NCBI GenBank assembly: GCA_033763775.1
Contig: JANRJW010000004.1
Span: 82,363-146,362 of the forward strand
Direction: 5' to 3'
Source of the DNA: JAJTHB01 sp033763775
GTDB lineage: Bacteria > Pseudomonadota > Alphaproteobacteria > Rickettsiales > SXRF01
DNA length: 64,000 nt
Under the pieces are notes generated by a model, which had not been told where the DNA came from, made no database searches, and worked only from the letters and a program-made list of their open reading frames with translations. The translations under genes were made by a program, and so were the position numbers. Numbering within the stretch: the stretch's first letter is position 1; every line of letters starts with the position of its first letter. This document shows, piece after piece, positions 22,655-31,686 of this stretch.

Positions 22655-23806
22655 CTAAAAATCAACAAATGGCTTAACCGGACGCGCTGGTATCTCAAGC
22701 GAGAGCAGTTTTTCTGCAATCATCGGCGCGACCTGCCCGGGTCTGCCCAGCGCCTGCCATGGCTCAAGCCCTTGTTTGAATGCTGGCAGCAACGCCTGCG
22801 CCAGCGCTGCGGAGATGGCACCGCGCTCGCACGCGGAGTCGATGACACTGGGGGCACGCAGGCGACCCTTCTGGCGATCGCCGATATTGACCGTGGGGGT
22901 GGCAAGCACCGGCGCCTCGATCATGCCGCTGGAGGAATTGCCCAGTACCACATCCGCCGCGCGGATGGCGCTTAAATAGCGAAGTGAACCGAGCGACGGC
23001 GAAAAAACCGTTTGCGGGCGCTGCTCAGCGAAGGCGCGCAGGCGATCATTGATGGCCGCGCCGCCGCTATCGGCATTCGCGCCGGTGATGATCAGCGTGG
23101 CATCCGGCCTGCTTTCAAGGGCGGCCAGCACCTCCTCCAGCTGCATAAGCGGCGATGTTGCAGCAAGGGTCTCCGGATGGTAGGTAAGGAGTATCAGCGG
23201 CGAGTTCAGCGCCAATTTTAAATCCTCTGTCAGCGCCTCGCGGGGCAGCAGCGGCAGGCGGGAAATGTTATCAATACCCGGCGCACCAGCAATAAAAACA
23301 CGGCTCGCCTCTTCGCCAAGTTGCATGATTCTGCGTGCGTAAGGTTCGGCGGTAGCAAAATGCCAGTAGCTCAGCTTGGTGATGGCGTGGCGGATGGATT
23401 CATCCATGGCTCCTTCCGTGACTTCGCCGCCGTGAATATGGGCGATGGGCAGGTTAAACATCAGCGCGCTGCTGGCAGCAGCCAGCATTTCATAGCGATC
23501 GCCGAGAATGACCAGCAGGTCTGGGGAGAGTTTCGGCAGCAGGCTTGCCAGCTCCTGGCTGAGCCTCACCATGGCGCGGATGATGTCTTTCGGCCGGTCG
23601 CCGGATTGCTTCATATCGATGGAGGCGGTGACATCAAAGCCATCGGCCTCAATATCGCGCAGGGTCATGCCATGCGCCGCGCTTAAGTGAGTGCCGGTTG
23701 CAATCAGCTGAAGCTCACCGCCGCGCTCAAGAATTTCACGCATCGTCCAGCGCAGCAGGCCATATTCGGCGCGGGTGGCGGTGATGACGGCTATTTTTCT
23801 AGACAT
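22655..23806 (-). CDS. legG: UDP/GDP-GlcNAc 2-epimerase, hydrolysing (LegG/NeuC type)
   Basis: 383 aa from MSRKIAVITATRAEYGLL. The NeuC family signature is clear: TATRAEYGLLRW, LVILGDRYEML, HIHGGEVTEGAMDESIRHAITKLSYWHF, and GNSSSGMIEAP. In legionaminate synthesis this enzyme releases the nucleotide and inverts C2 to give the 6-deoxy-diamino-mannose used by LegI. It is the last gene of the operon 30284-22655 and overlaps legC by 8 nt. The neighbours make a legionaminate role more likely than sialic acid. Confidence 0.9.
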   Translation of the reverse strand: MSRKIAVITATRAEYGLLRWTMREILERGGELQLIATGTHLSAAHGMTLRDIEADGFDVTASIDMKQSGDRPKDIIRAMVRLSQELASLLPKLSPDLLVILGDRYEMLAAASSALMFNLPIAHIHGGEVTEGAMDESIRHAITKLSYWHFATAEPYARRIMQLGEEASRVFIAGAPGIDNISRLPLLPREALTEDLKLALNSPLILLTYHPETLAATSPLMQLEEVLAALESRPDATLIITGANADSGGAAINDRLRAFAEQRPQTVFSPSLGSLRYLSAIRAADVVLGNSSSGMIEAPVLATPTVNIGDRQKGRLRAPSVIDSACERGAISAALAQALLPAFKQGLEPWQALGRPGQVAPMIAEKLLSLEIPARPVKPFVDF

Positions 23807-24974
23807 AGGCAAATCCATATTTCGCGCTGGAGGGCAGGCTGATAAGACGCTGGTGGAGTGATTCGGTGAGTGTGAGCTGATCGCGCGGGCAGGACTGATA
23901 GATGGCGAGCTGGTGCAGCGGTGTCCAGACCGGGCGGGCGAAAACACCCTCATCATGCAGCTGGGCGAGGCATGCATCGCGCATTTCGCCAGAGGCTTCA
24001 TCCAGCAGCAATGACACCAGCCAGTAGTTGCTGCTGGCGTCTGATGGCTCTTTCAGAATACGCACGCCACGGAGATTTTCAAACTGCTGAATGTAGCGCT
24101 CAGCAAGCAAACGCTTGGCGGCAACAAAACGCGGCAGCTGCTCAAGCTGCGCGACACCCAGCGCGGCATTGAGGTTCGGCAGGCGGTAATTCCACGCCAC
24201 AGCATCGTGATCAAAGGCCCAGCGGTGCGGTTGTTTAGCAGTGGTGGTGAGATGCTTGATGCGCCGGTAGCTGGCTTCATCTTCCAGCAAAACGGCTCCG
24301 CCGCCACCAGTGGTGATGATTTTATTGCCGTTGAAGCTGAGCACAGCCACGCCCGAACTGCCGACCGGCGTGCCCGCACGCTGGCTGCCCAGCGCTTCGG
24401 TCGCATCCTCAATCAGTGCCAGTGAAAACTCCTCGGCAACCTGTCTCAGCGCTGCCAGCTGGCAGGGATGACCAAACACATCTACCGGAATCAGCGCCCG
24501 AAGCGGGCGGCCGGTGAGGCGGTTGATGGTGGTGCCGGCCTGAGTGGTGGCAACGCGCGCAAGATGGCGCCGCAGTGCCTCTGGGCACATACCCAGTGAT
24601 GTTGCCTCCACCTCCACAAAGTGCGGCACTGCGCCAAGATGGCTTGCGGCATTGGCCGTGGCCACAAAGGTGAGCGATGGCATGAGCACCTCATCGCCCG
24701 GCACCACACCGCAGTGATGTAGCGCCACCTGAAGCGCGCAGGTGCCATTGACCATCACGACCGCATGCGCCGCGCCACAGGCTGCCGCCAGTTCGCGCTC
24801 AAAGCGATCCACAAAGCTGCCAACCGATGATACCCAACCTTCATCAATACAAGACGCAACATAGGCTTTTTCATTGCCGGCAAAGAGTGGCTCATGCAGC
24901 GCATGAGGGCGCGGGCTTTCACCCAGCACCTTGAGAGTTGCCGCAAGAATTTCAGACGGTGTAGCGCGTGACAT
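23799..24974 (-). CDS. legC: PLP-dependent aminotransferase LegC
   Basis: 391 aa from MSRATPSEIL (an earlier Met would increase the overlap with legB). DegT/DnrJ/EryC1-family fold. The opening PLFAGNEKAYVASCIDEGWVSSVGSFVDRFE is typical of the LegC branch, and the PLP lysine is in SFNGNKIITTGGGGAV. The enzyme transfers an amino group to C4 of the 4-keto-6-deoxy sugar made by LegB. It overlaps legB by 23 nt and legG by 8 nt. Confidence 0.92.
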   Translation of the reverse strand: MSRATPSEILAATLKVLGESPRPHALHEPLFAGNEKAYVASCIDEGWVSSVGSFVDRFERELAAACGAAHAVVMVNGTCALQVALHHCGVVPGDEVLMPSLTFVATANAASHLGAVPHFVEVEATSLGMCPEALRRHLARVATTQAGTTINRLTGRPLRALIPVDVFGHPCQLAALRQVAEEFSLALIEDATEALGSQRAGTPVGSSGVAVLSFNGNKIITTGGGGAVLLEDEASYRRIKHLTTTAKQPHRWAFDHDAVAWNYRLPNLNAALGVAQLEQLPRFVAAKRLLAERYIQQFENLRGVRILKEPSDASSNYWLVSLLLDEASGEMRDACLAQLHDEGVFARPVWTPLHQLAIYQSCPRDQLTLTESLHQRLISLPSSAKYGFAYV

Positions 24975-25950
24975 CGTGGTAATGTGCGCGGTTGGCAGGA
25001 TCCGCAAACCAGCGGATGGTTTCGCTCAGGCCGTCTTCCAGCGTGATGCGCGGCTTCCAGCCAAGCAGCTTTTGGGCTTTGCTATGGTCGCAGCACAGGC
25101 GCTCGACCTCGCTATTTTCCGGTCGCAGCCGCGCGCTGTCGGTGTGGATGGTCAGGGTTTTGCCGGTGAGCGTTTCGATCATCTTCACGGTGTCTGCCAC
25201 GGAGATTTCGCGGCCGTTACCGATATTGATGACCTCGCCGATGGCGGCGGGATGATCGAGTATGGCAATCATTCCGGACACGGTATCATCCACATAATTA
25301 AAGTCGCGTGTGGGGGTGGTGGCACCCAGCGAAAGCTCGCCTTTGCCGGCAAGTGCCTGCAGAATGATGGTGGGGATGACCGCGCGCAGACTCTGGCGCG
25401 GCCCGAAGGTGTTAAATGGGCGCACGGTGGCAACGGGGGTGCCGAACGAGGCGTAGTAGGAATAGGCCATCTGATCTGCGCTGATTTTGCTGGCTGAATA
25501 AGGTGACTGTCCAACCAGCGGATGGCTTTCAGCAATCGGCACGATTCTCGCAGTGCCATAGACTTCTGAGGTGGACGTATGCACCACTTTCTGCACGCCA
25601 AGATCGCGCGCGGCCTGCATGACATTAAGTGTGCCCATGACATTGGTTTCGACATACGAGGCTGGGGCAAGATAGGAGTAGGGAATGGCAATCAGCGCGG
25701 CGAGATGCATCACACCATCGCAGCCTTTCATCGCCTCGCGCACCGAAAACGGGTCGCGCACATCACCCATCACCAGCTCAAGCTGCGAGCGAATCTGCGG
25801 GCTGATGGTATCCAGCCAGCCATAGCGCCCAAAGGAATTATACAGCGCCATCGCCCGCACTCGCCTGCCCTGGCGCACGAGCGCTTCTGCGAGATGCGAG
25901 CCAATAAAACCTTCAGCGCCGGTGATGAGGATGGTTTGTGGTGTGGTCAT
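24952..25950 (-). CDS. legB: NAD-dependent 4,6-dehydratase LegB
   Basis: 332 aa extended SDR. The NAD-binding motif is TGAEGFIGSHLAEAL (about 10-24), the catalytic Thr-Ser region is HTSTSEVYGTA, and the YxxxK pair is in YSASK. It removes water from nucleotide-GlcNAc to form the 4-keto-6-deoxy intermediate, the first committed step. It is followed by legC and preceded by an 81 nt gap after the formyltransferase. Confidence 0.92.
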   Translation of the reverse strand: MTTPQTILITGAEGFIGSHLAEALVRQGRRVRAMALYNSFGRYGWLDTISPQIRSQLELVMGDVRDPFSVREAMKGCDGVMHLAALIAIPYSYLAPASYVETNVMGTLNVMQAARDLGVQKVVHTSTSEVYGTARIVPIAESHPLVGQSPYSASKISADQMAYSYYASFGTPVATVRPFNTFGPRQSLRAVIPTIILQALAGKGELSLGATTPTRDFNYVDDTVSGMIAILDHPAAIGEVINIGNGREISVADTVKMIETLTGKTLTIHTDSARLRPENSEVERLCCDHSKAQKLLGWKPRITLEDGLSETIRWFADPANRAHYHDVTRYTV

Positions 25951-26031
25951 GGAGTGTCTGGGCGATTCAATGCGGTCAGATTAGACCGAGCGGGGGGCTG
26001 TCTGCAAGCATTATGCGGCTCTGATGGCTAT

Positions 26032-26706
26032 TCAGGCAAGGGGCGGCCCAGGCGGCACTGGGTAGGGTATCTTTTCGCCGTTTTCTTTAAGCAGGTAGGG
26101 GCCAGGATAGCCGGGATAGGTCGTAGCGCGAATGCGGCGCTGCTTTTCCTGCGGCGGCATGGTCTCGGTGATTTCACACAGCGCGTTGAGCTGGCGTCGT
26201 GTGAAAGCGGGTCTTGTCCATTGCCGGTGGTGATGGGCAAATGGCTCGCCGCTGGCATAGCGCGCAAGCTGTACATGCAGCATTTCCAGCATGGTGACCA
26301 TGGTTCTGAGCTTGAGCGTTTCCACCGTGTCGTGCGGGAAAACCGGAAACAATGTTTCGGCAATCACAGCGCCAGTATCCACACGCGGCAGCATGTGATG
26401 GCACACCGCGCCAAACTTTTCAGCACCCTCATAGAGCGCAAAATTGTAGCAGCCAGTGCCGGGGTAATCACACGATCCCGGGTGAAAATTGATCGCCAGC
26501 TCAGCTTTTTCAAGCACGCTGGCAGGCACAATCCACGGCGAAAGAAATGAAATAACCAGCTTCAGCGATGGCAGGTTAAAGCTCTCTGGCGCGGGATCTG
26601 AGAGCTGTCCCTGATGCCACAATACCGGCGATGGCAGCATGGCCTGCGTGAGGCTTGCGGCGTGGGCTGACCAGCGGTCTTTTTTGGTGAGCAGGAGAAT
26701 GGTCAT
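26032..26706 (-). CDS. Formyltransferase-fold enzyme, probable sugar N-formyltransferase
   Basis: 224 aa with the N10-formyl-tetrahydrofolate transferase core. The catalytic triad is visible as N73 and H75 in INFHPGSCDYPG and D110 in RVDTGAVI. The usual HxSLLP loop is replaced by HPGSCDYPGTGCYNFALYEG, which separates it from Fmt and PurN. In sugar loci such enzymes formylate the 4-amino group of a nucleotide-linked sugar. Its place is between legB and the PtmE-like gene, overlapping the latter by 4 nt. The locus has no LegH-type N-acetyltransferase, so it may take that step and yield an N-formyl legionaminic acid. The substrate is inferred. Confidence 0.8.
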   Translation of the reverse strand: MTILLLTKKDRWSAHAASLTQAMLPSPVLWHQGQLSDPAPESFNLPSLKLVISFLSPWIVPASVLEKAELAINFHPGSCDYPGTGCYNFALYEGAEKFGAVCHHMLPRVDTGAVIAETLFPVFPHDTVETLKLRTMVTMLEMLHVQLARYASGEPFAHHHRQWTRPAFTRRQLNALCEITETMPPQEKQRRIRATTYPGYPGPYLLKENGEKIPYPVPPGPPLA

Positions 26707-27791
26707 GACTGGCTGTGCATCTGCAGACGAATGCGTTCGAGGTCGTCATGGCGGCCAATATCCAGCCAGTCCTCGCGCATTGGGTAGACGGCAACATGAC
26801 GGTTGGAGTTTGCCAGCGACATCAGCACCGATGGCATGTCTGCCGGCTGACCCTTGGGAATGAAAGCCAGCGCCTCTGGATGCAGCGCGTAAATGCCAGC
26901 ACTGATTAAATCTTCATGCACGGGCTTTTCGACAATGGTTTCCAGCCTGCCTTCATGCATGCGGATGACGCCGTAGGGAACTTCGGTGCGGTGATGACGG
27001 GCGCAGACGGTGGCAATCGCGCCGCTATGCAGATGATAATCCATCAGGTCACCAAAATTGACATTGCTGAGAATGTCGCCGTTGATGACCAGCATGCTGG
27101 AATCCGGTGCGGGGTCAAGTAACGAAAGTGCCCCGGCGGTGCCTAGAAATTCGCGCTCGTGCAGATAGCGTATCTGGCAGCCGAACTGCTTACCGTTTCC
27201 GAAGTGAGATTCGATCATGTGGCTGAGATAATTGACGGCCAGCGTAAAGCGATAAAAGCCCTGATCAACAAATTGCTTGAGGATGTGCTCCAGGATGGGC
27301 TTGCCGCCAACGTCGATCATCGGTTTGGGGATGTCCGCGGTGATGGGCAAAAGACGCTGCCCGCGGCCGCCTGCCATGATGATGACATCGTTGCTGCGCT
27401 CAACTTTGAGAAAGCCAGTCAGGGCATCGTAGGTGACAATGCCATGCACTGTGCCATCAGGATTGAGCAGTGGCATCTGCTTCACCTGTGCCTGCCGCAT
27501 GCCGTGGATGATATCCTGGCGAGTGCTGCTTGCCGCCATGACCGACGGGTTCGGATGCATGGCTTTGCTGACTGGCGACTCCAGCGTGCAGCCAGCGATC
27601 AGGCCGCGGCGTATATCACCATCCGTGACAGAGCCAATCATGCGCCCATCATCGGCGATGACCAGTGCGATGCGCGCCTCGGAGCTATCGATGAAGCGAA
27701 TGGCTTCCATCAGCGTGGCGTCATGCCTTATCTGTGCGCGCTCAGGGGGAATCATGGCAAAAGGCGGGCTATCAGGCATGGTGTTTCTCAT
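26703..27791 (-). CDS. CBS-domain nucleotidyltransferase, PtmE-like
   Basis: 362 aa. Residues 15-125 are two CBS motifs (IGSVTDGDIRRGL; HGIVTYDALTG), and residues 133-360 are a sugar-1-phosphate nucleotidyltransferase with IIMAGGRGQRLLPITADIPKPM and VINGDIL. In Campylobacter, PtmE makes GDP-GlcN for the GDP-linked legionaminate route. The same architecture and the Leg neighbours suggest that route here. It overlaps both neighbours by 4 nt. Confidence 0.88.
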   Translation of the reverse strand: MRNTMPDSPPFAMIPPERAQIRHDATLMEAIRFIDSSEARIALVIADDGRMIGSVTDGDIRRGLIAGCTLESPVSKAMHPNPSVMAASSTRQDIIHGMRQAQVKQMPLLNPDGTVHGIVTYDALTGFLKVERSNDVIIMAGGRGQRLLPITADIPKPMIDVGGKPILEHILKQFVDQGFYRFTLAVNYLSHMIESHFGNGKQFGCQIRYLHEREFLGTAGALSLLDPAPDSSMLVINGDILSNVNFGDLMDYHLHSGAIATVCARHHRTEVPYGVIRMHEGRLETIVEKPVHEDLISAGIYALHPEALAFIPKGQPADMPSVLMSLANSNRHVAVYPMREDWLDIGRHDDLERIRLQMHSQS

Positions 27792-28873
27792 CTCGCGGAT
27801 TCGTCGGGGGTAAGGGGCGTGTCGGCCTCGTAATCATGTAGGGAAGCTTTGCCCAGCAGCGACCAGTAATCATTCGGGCTGATGCCCCCTGCCGGCCGCT
27901 TGCACACCAGATTGTCCGCTGAAAAAAGCTCGCCGCGGCGAATGGTGGCGGCGGCGACGATACTGCGCCGCGCAATCTGGCGGGTATCTTCTTCTTGCGG
28001 CTGGCATTGCTTGGTGCCATCACCCAGCGCCATTTCAGTATTGCGGATGGCCTCAACCATCTGACGGAAGGTTGCCGCATCCAGCGAGGCTTTGTGATCG
28101 GGCCCGTGTGCGCTGGTGTCGTAGGTTAGGTGTTTTTCAATCATGCAGGCACCCATGGCAACGGCGGCGACCGGCGCCATAATGCCCATGCTGTGATCGG
28201 AATAGCCAACAGGCAGGCCATATGCTTTTGACAAGGTTTCAATCGCACGAAGATTCAGGCTTGGATAAGGCGCAGGGTATTGGCTGACACAATGCAGCAG
28301 CACCACGTGCTCAGCCAGCGCTGAGAGCGTATCAGGGCGCAGCACCGCCGACGGATCCGGATAGCCGGAGGCGCGCTTAATGCCATGATGAAGAATGGAA
28401 AGTGCCGTATTGATTTCATCAAGGCTGGACATGCCGGTGGAAAGAATCACGGGAAGGCCGCTTTGTGCCGCCGCCAGCAGCAATGGCGCATGCGTGACTT
28501 CGCCGGAGGCAAGTTTCAGATAGCGCATGGTGGTGGTGGCCAGCAACTCCCGCAGGCTCTGAAGATCAAACGGGGTGCAGAGAAAATCAATGCCACGCTG
28601 CTGACAGGCGCGGCTTAAACTGGCCATGGCGCCTTCTGGTAGTGTGAGGCTGCGCAGCATCTCGCGCTGAGATACGCGGTGGTCAGCAAGATTGTTGGCT
28701 TGATACTCTGCGGTTTTCGCGCTGGCTGTGACCAGCAGCTCGGGCACAAACAGCTGAAACTTCACCGCATCCGCACCGCAGTCAACCGCCAGATCAATCA
28801 GCGTCATCGCATGATCCAGCGAGCCATTATGGTTTACACCAGCTTCCGCTATGATGTAGGTGCGGCGTGTCAT
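27788..28873 (-). CDS. legI: Legionaminate synthase (NeuB family, LegI)
   Basis: 361 aa. It condenses the 2,4-diamino-6-deoxymannose with phosphoenolpyruvate to form the nine-carbon acid. The NeuB barrel starts IIAEAGVNHNGSLDHAMTLI and contains FLCTPFD, LKLASGE, ILSTGMSSLDEI, GYSDHSMGI and the His-rich metal site EKHLTYD...GPDHKASLD. The C-terminal antifreeze-like SAF domain begins at about 295 (RRSIVAAATIRRGELFSADNL). The family cannot be split into Neu, Leg or Pse by eye; the linked LegB, LegC and PtmE favour legionaminate. Confidence 0.92.
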   Translation of the reverse strand: MTRRTYIIAEAGVNHNGSLDHAMTLIDLAVDCGADAVKFQLFVPELLVTASAKTAEYQANNLADHRVSQREMLRSLTLPEGAMASLSRACQQRGIDFLCTPFDLQSLRELLATTTMRYLKLASGEVTHAPLLLAAAQSGLPVILSTGMSSLDEINTALSILHHGIKRASGYPDPSAVLRPDTLSALAEHVVLLHCVSQYPAPYPSLNLRAIETLSKAYGLPVGYSDHSMGIMAPVAAVAMGACMIEKHLTYDTSAHGPDHKASLDAATFRQMVEAIRNTEMALGDGTKQCQPQEEDTRQIARRSIVAAATIRRGELFSADNLVCKRPAGGISPNDYWSLLGKASLHDYEADTPLTPDESAR

Positions 28874-29709
28874 GCGCTGATCCTTTTCTGGCGCGCCATG
28901 TCCGCAAGTTCAAGGATGCGATGGCGCGTGGTGCTGAAATCCTGCATCTGCTGCGCTGGCGTGCGGCGGCAGAGCGCTTCATAGTGCTGCTGTATCTCAC
29001 GCACGGCGCTTGCCAGACGTTCTTTTCTTCCCGCAGCCTCCGACAGGGCAAGATCTTTGTGAAAGCGTGACGAAAGAATCACGCAGTTAGACCCCAGACG
29101 CGCATGTTCAGCCAGTACCTGCAGAGCTGGTAGTTCTGAGGTGCCGGAAAGCGCGCCCAGACCTCCGAATCCGAAGGGTTTGTGATGGGCTTTCAGCTCG
29201 GCTGCCATGGTATCCACCATGCCGCGCGCCAGCGGCTCGAACAGAAAATCCATGCCGAGTGAAAGATGAAGATCATTAAGCCCGATGTAATATTCACCGA
29301 TAGCATCGTCAGAGAGAATCGCCCCCAGATGCTGCATGGAGTAGGCGGTTTCGATCAGCGGCAGCAGCTTCGCGCGGCCAGCTACAAGCGCCAGCGCTTC
29401 TTTTACCTGAGCGGTGGCGGTGATCATCGGCAGCATCACCCAGTCTGCTTTCGATGCGATTGCAGCTTCGATTTCTTCTGGCGAGCCGGCATGCAGAGGG
29501 TTGATACGCACGATCAGCTCTGCCTTGCGGATGGCGCTGCGTATTGCGGCAATGTCTTGCAGCGTGTGGCTGCTGATAAAAGTGGTGCGGCTGGCCTGAC
29601 GCTCTTTTTTGCCAATCGATTCCAGATCCACCATGATACGGCTGACACCAGCGGTCTCAGCATCATGAGCCAGCGCGGTATCATTTGTGATCAGGATGGT
29701 ATGCATCAT
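28870..29709 (-). CDS. HpcH/HpaI aldolase/citrate-lyase-like protein
   Basis: 279 aa from MMHTILITND. The family is shown by the TIM-barrel pieces RIMVDLESIGK, VRINPLHAGSPEEIEAAIASKADWVMLPMI, LIETAYSMQHL and EYYIGLNDLHLSLGMD. Metal-dependent members cleave or form C-C bonds with pyruvate or acyl-CoA-type partners. Its place between the sugar transferase and legI in one operon is not part of any legionaminate pathway I know. The role is open: it could make or recycle a keto-acid substrate, or modify the sugar. TGATG coupling links it to the upstream gene. Confidence 0.82.
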   Translation of the reverse strand: MMHTILITNDTALAHDAETAGVSRIMVDLESIGKKERQASRTTFISSHTLQDIAAIRSAIRKAELIVRINPLHAGSPEEIEAAIASKADWVMLPMITATAQVKEALALVAGRAKLLPLIETAYSMQHLGAILSDDAIGEYYIGLNDLHLSLGMDFLFEPLARGMVDTMAAELKAHHKPFGFGGLGALSGTSELPALQVLAEHARLGSNCVILSSRFHKDLALSEAAGRKERLASAVREIQQHYEALCRRTPAQQMQDFSTTRHRILELADMARQKRISA

Positions 29710-30284
29710 CAATTTGCTCCGCGACCGCTGAGAACGACCAATAGAGTTTTCCACAGTATGTGAAAATCCAACCAGAATCCGAGGCGATTTACATAATCTA
29801 GATCATAGGCCGATTGCTGCTCGCTGGTTAAGTTGCTGCGGCCACTCACCTGCGCAAGGCCAGTGATGCCCGGGCGCACATGGTGGCGCTTTTCCCATAC
29901 TTCGCTCGGGTAGGTGGGTTCTTGAGAAGGGGTGTTTGGACGCGGGCCTATCAGGCTCATATCCCCGGCGATGACGTTCAGCAGCTGGGGTAGTTCATCC
30001 AGCCCGGTGCGGCGCAGGATTCTGCCCAGCGGGGTGATGCGCGGGTCATGCAATTGGGTGGATAGCGGCCCCAGCTGATCTGCATTTACGACCATGGAAC
30101 GAAATTTATACATCATGAATTCCTTGCCATGCCTGCCGGTGCGACGCTGTTTGTAAAGCACGGGCCCGGGAGAACTCAGGCGAACCAGAAGCGCCACCAG
30201 CAGCCATAGAGGCAGTAGAGCCAGCATTGCCACCATGCTCAGCGCGACATCAAGCAGCCGTTTGAACATCGGATATATTTGCAT
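29709..30284 (-). CDS. Polyprenyl-phosphate sugar-1-phosphate transferase (PglC-like)
   Basis: 191 aa, the short monotopic form. One N-terminal hydrophobic helix (about 10-33) with a Ser-Pro kink (SSPGPVLYKQRRTG) precedes the catalytic core: MYKFRSM, RRTGLDELPQLLNVIAGDMSLIGPRP with the Asp-Glu pair, and PGITGLAQVSGR. The enzyme starts glycan assembly by moving a sugar phosphate onto undecaprenyl phosphate at the inner membrane. It is the first gene of the minus-strand operon 30284-22655, divergent from the amidotransferase across 70 nt. Confidence 0.93.
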   Translation of the reverse strand: MQIYPMFKRLLDVALSMVAMLALLPLWLLVALLVRLSSPGPVLYKQRRTGRHGKEFMMYKFRSMVVNADQLGPLSTQLHDPRITPLGRILRRTGLDELPQLLNVIAGDMSLIGPRPNTPSQEPTYPSEVWEKRHHVRPGITGLAQVSGRSNLTSEQQSAYDLDYVNRLGFWLDFHILWKTLLVVLSGRGAN

Positions 30285-30354
30285 GCAGGGCTATCTAACT
30301 AATTGACGCTCCATCCCATTATGACTAATAGTCGGCAAGTGCAAGGAAAAAACC

Positions 30355-31686
30355 ATGATGCGTATCCCCCGACCCAAGCCCGTTGATCATAGCCGATTTG
30401 CTCCAGCTGTCACCTCCCGCGAGGCCAAATATGGCCTGCCCGGGCATGTGGCGTTCTGCCAGCGCTGCGTGATTTCCAACCAGCGGCCGAACTCAGCGGT
30501 TGAATTTTCTCACACCATAGAAAGCAAGAAGGCGACCATTCATTTTGATGAGCAGGGCGTTTGTGATGCCTGCCGTTTGAGTGAACGCAAACGCCAGACG
30601 ATTGACTGGGAAGCGCGCGACCACGAGCTGCGCGAGCTGTGCGACCGCTTTCGTCGTCATGATGGCGGGTATGATTGTCTGGTGCCGGGTTCTGGCGGCA
30701 AGGACAGCTTTTACGCTGCGCATATTCTAAAACATCGCTATGGTATGCATCCGCTCACCTGCACCTGGGCACCGCATATCTACACCAGCTGGGGCTGGCA
30801 GAATTTTCAAAGCTGGATCCATGCCGGGTTTGACAATTATCTGATGACCCCTAACGGCCGTGTGCACAGGCTGCTGACACGGCTGGCGGTGGATGTGTTG
30901 CTGCACCCTTTCCAGCCGTTTATTCTTGGGCAGAAGAATCTGGCGCCGAAGATGGCTGCGCTGCATGATATTCCATTGGTGATCTATGGTGAGAATGAAG
31001 CAGAATATGGCAACCCTATCGCCGATGCCGGACAATCACGTCGTGATTGGAACTATTTTGCCGCCAGCGACCAAAGCAAGATTCACCTGGGCGGCGTTTC
31101 TGTCGCTTCGCTGAAATCAGATTTCGGGCTCGATGATAATGATCTGCAGCCGTATCTTCCTGCGGATCCTGAGCAGATTAAACAGAAAAAAATCGAGGTG
31201 CACTATCTTGGCTATTATCTGAAATGGCACCCGCAGAGCTGCTATTATTATGCGGTTGAGCATGGCGGTTTTCAGGCCTCGCCCGAACGCACGCCGGGCA
31301 CTTACAGCAAATATAACAGCATTGATGACCGCATCGATGATCTGCATTACTACACAACGGGCATTAAATTCGGTATTGGCCGCGCGACCTATGATGCCGC
31401 GCAGGAAATCCGCTCCGGCGACATTACCCGCGAGGAGGGCGTTGCGCTGGTGAAGCGCTTTGACCACGAATTTCCGGATCGATTTGCGGATGAGTTGTGG
31501 CGCTATCTCAGCCTTCCGGAGAATGAGTTTCCTGTGGCATCGCGCTGTTTTGAGCAGCCGATCATGGATAAGGATTATTTCATGGCGCTGTGCGATCAGT
31601 TCCGTTCGCCGCACCTGTGGGAGTATGATCAGGGCGGCTGGCGCCTGCGCCATGCAGTGTGGCACGAAGACAGAGCGGCTGCCTGA
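30355..31686 (+). CDS. N-acetyl sugar amidotransferase (WbpG/PseA/PtmG family)
   Basis: 443 aa with a PP-loop ATPase signature PGSGGKDS at residues 111-118 and two CxxC pairs before it (C35-C38 and C70-C73). The family converts an N-acetyl group on a sugar to an acetamidino group, using ammonia from a HisH/HisF-like pair. Here hisF- and hisH-like genes follow with 1-4 nt overlaps, just as in Pseudomonas O-antigen loci. In the legionaminate context the product would be 5-acetamidino (Leg5Am). The initial MM leaves a 3 nt uncertainty in the start. Confidence 0.9.
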   Translation: MMRIPRPKPVDHSRFAPAVTSREAKYGLPGHVAFCQRCVISNQRPNSAVEFSHTIESKKATIHFDEQGVCDACRLSERKRQTIDWEARDHELRELCDRFRRHDGGYDCLVPGSGGKDSFYAAHILKHRYGMHPLTCTWAPHIYTSWGWQNFQSWIHAGFDNYLMTPNGRVHRLLTRLAVDVLLHPFQPFILGQKNLAPKMAALHDIPLVIYGENEAEYGNPIADAGQSRRDWNYFAASDQSKIHLGGVSVASLKSDFGLDDNDLQPYLPADPEQIKQKKIEVHYLGYYLKWHPQSCYYYAVEHGGFQASPERTPGTYSKYNSIDDRIDDLHYYTTGIKFGIGRATYDAAQEIRSGDITREEGVALVKRFDHEFPDRFADELWRYLSLPENEFPVASRCFEQPIMDKDYFMALCDQFRSPHLWEYDQGGWRLRHAVWHEDRAAA

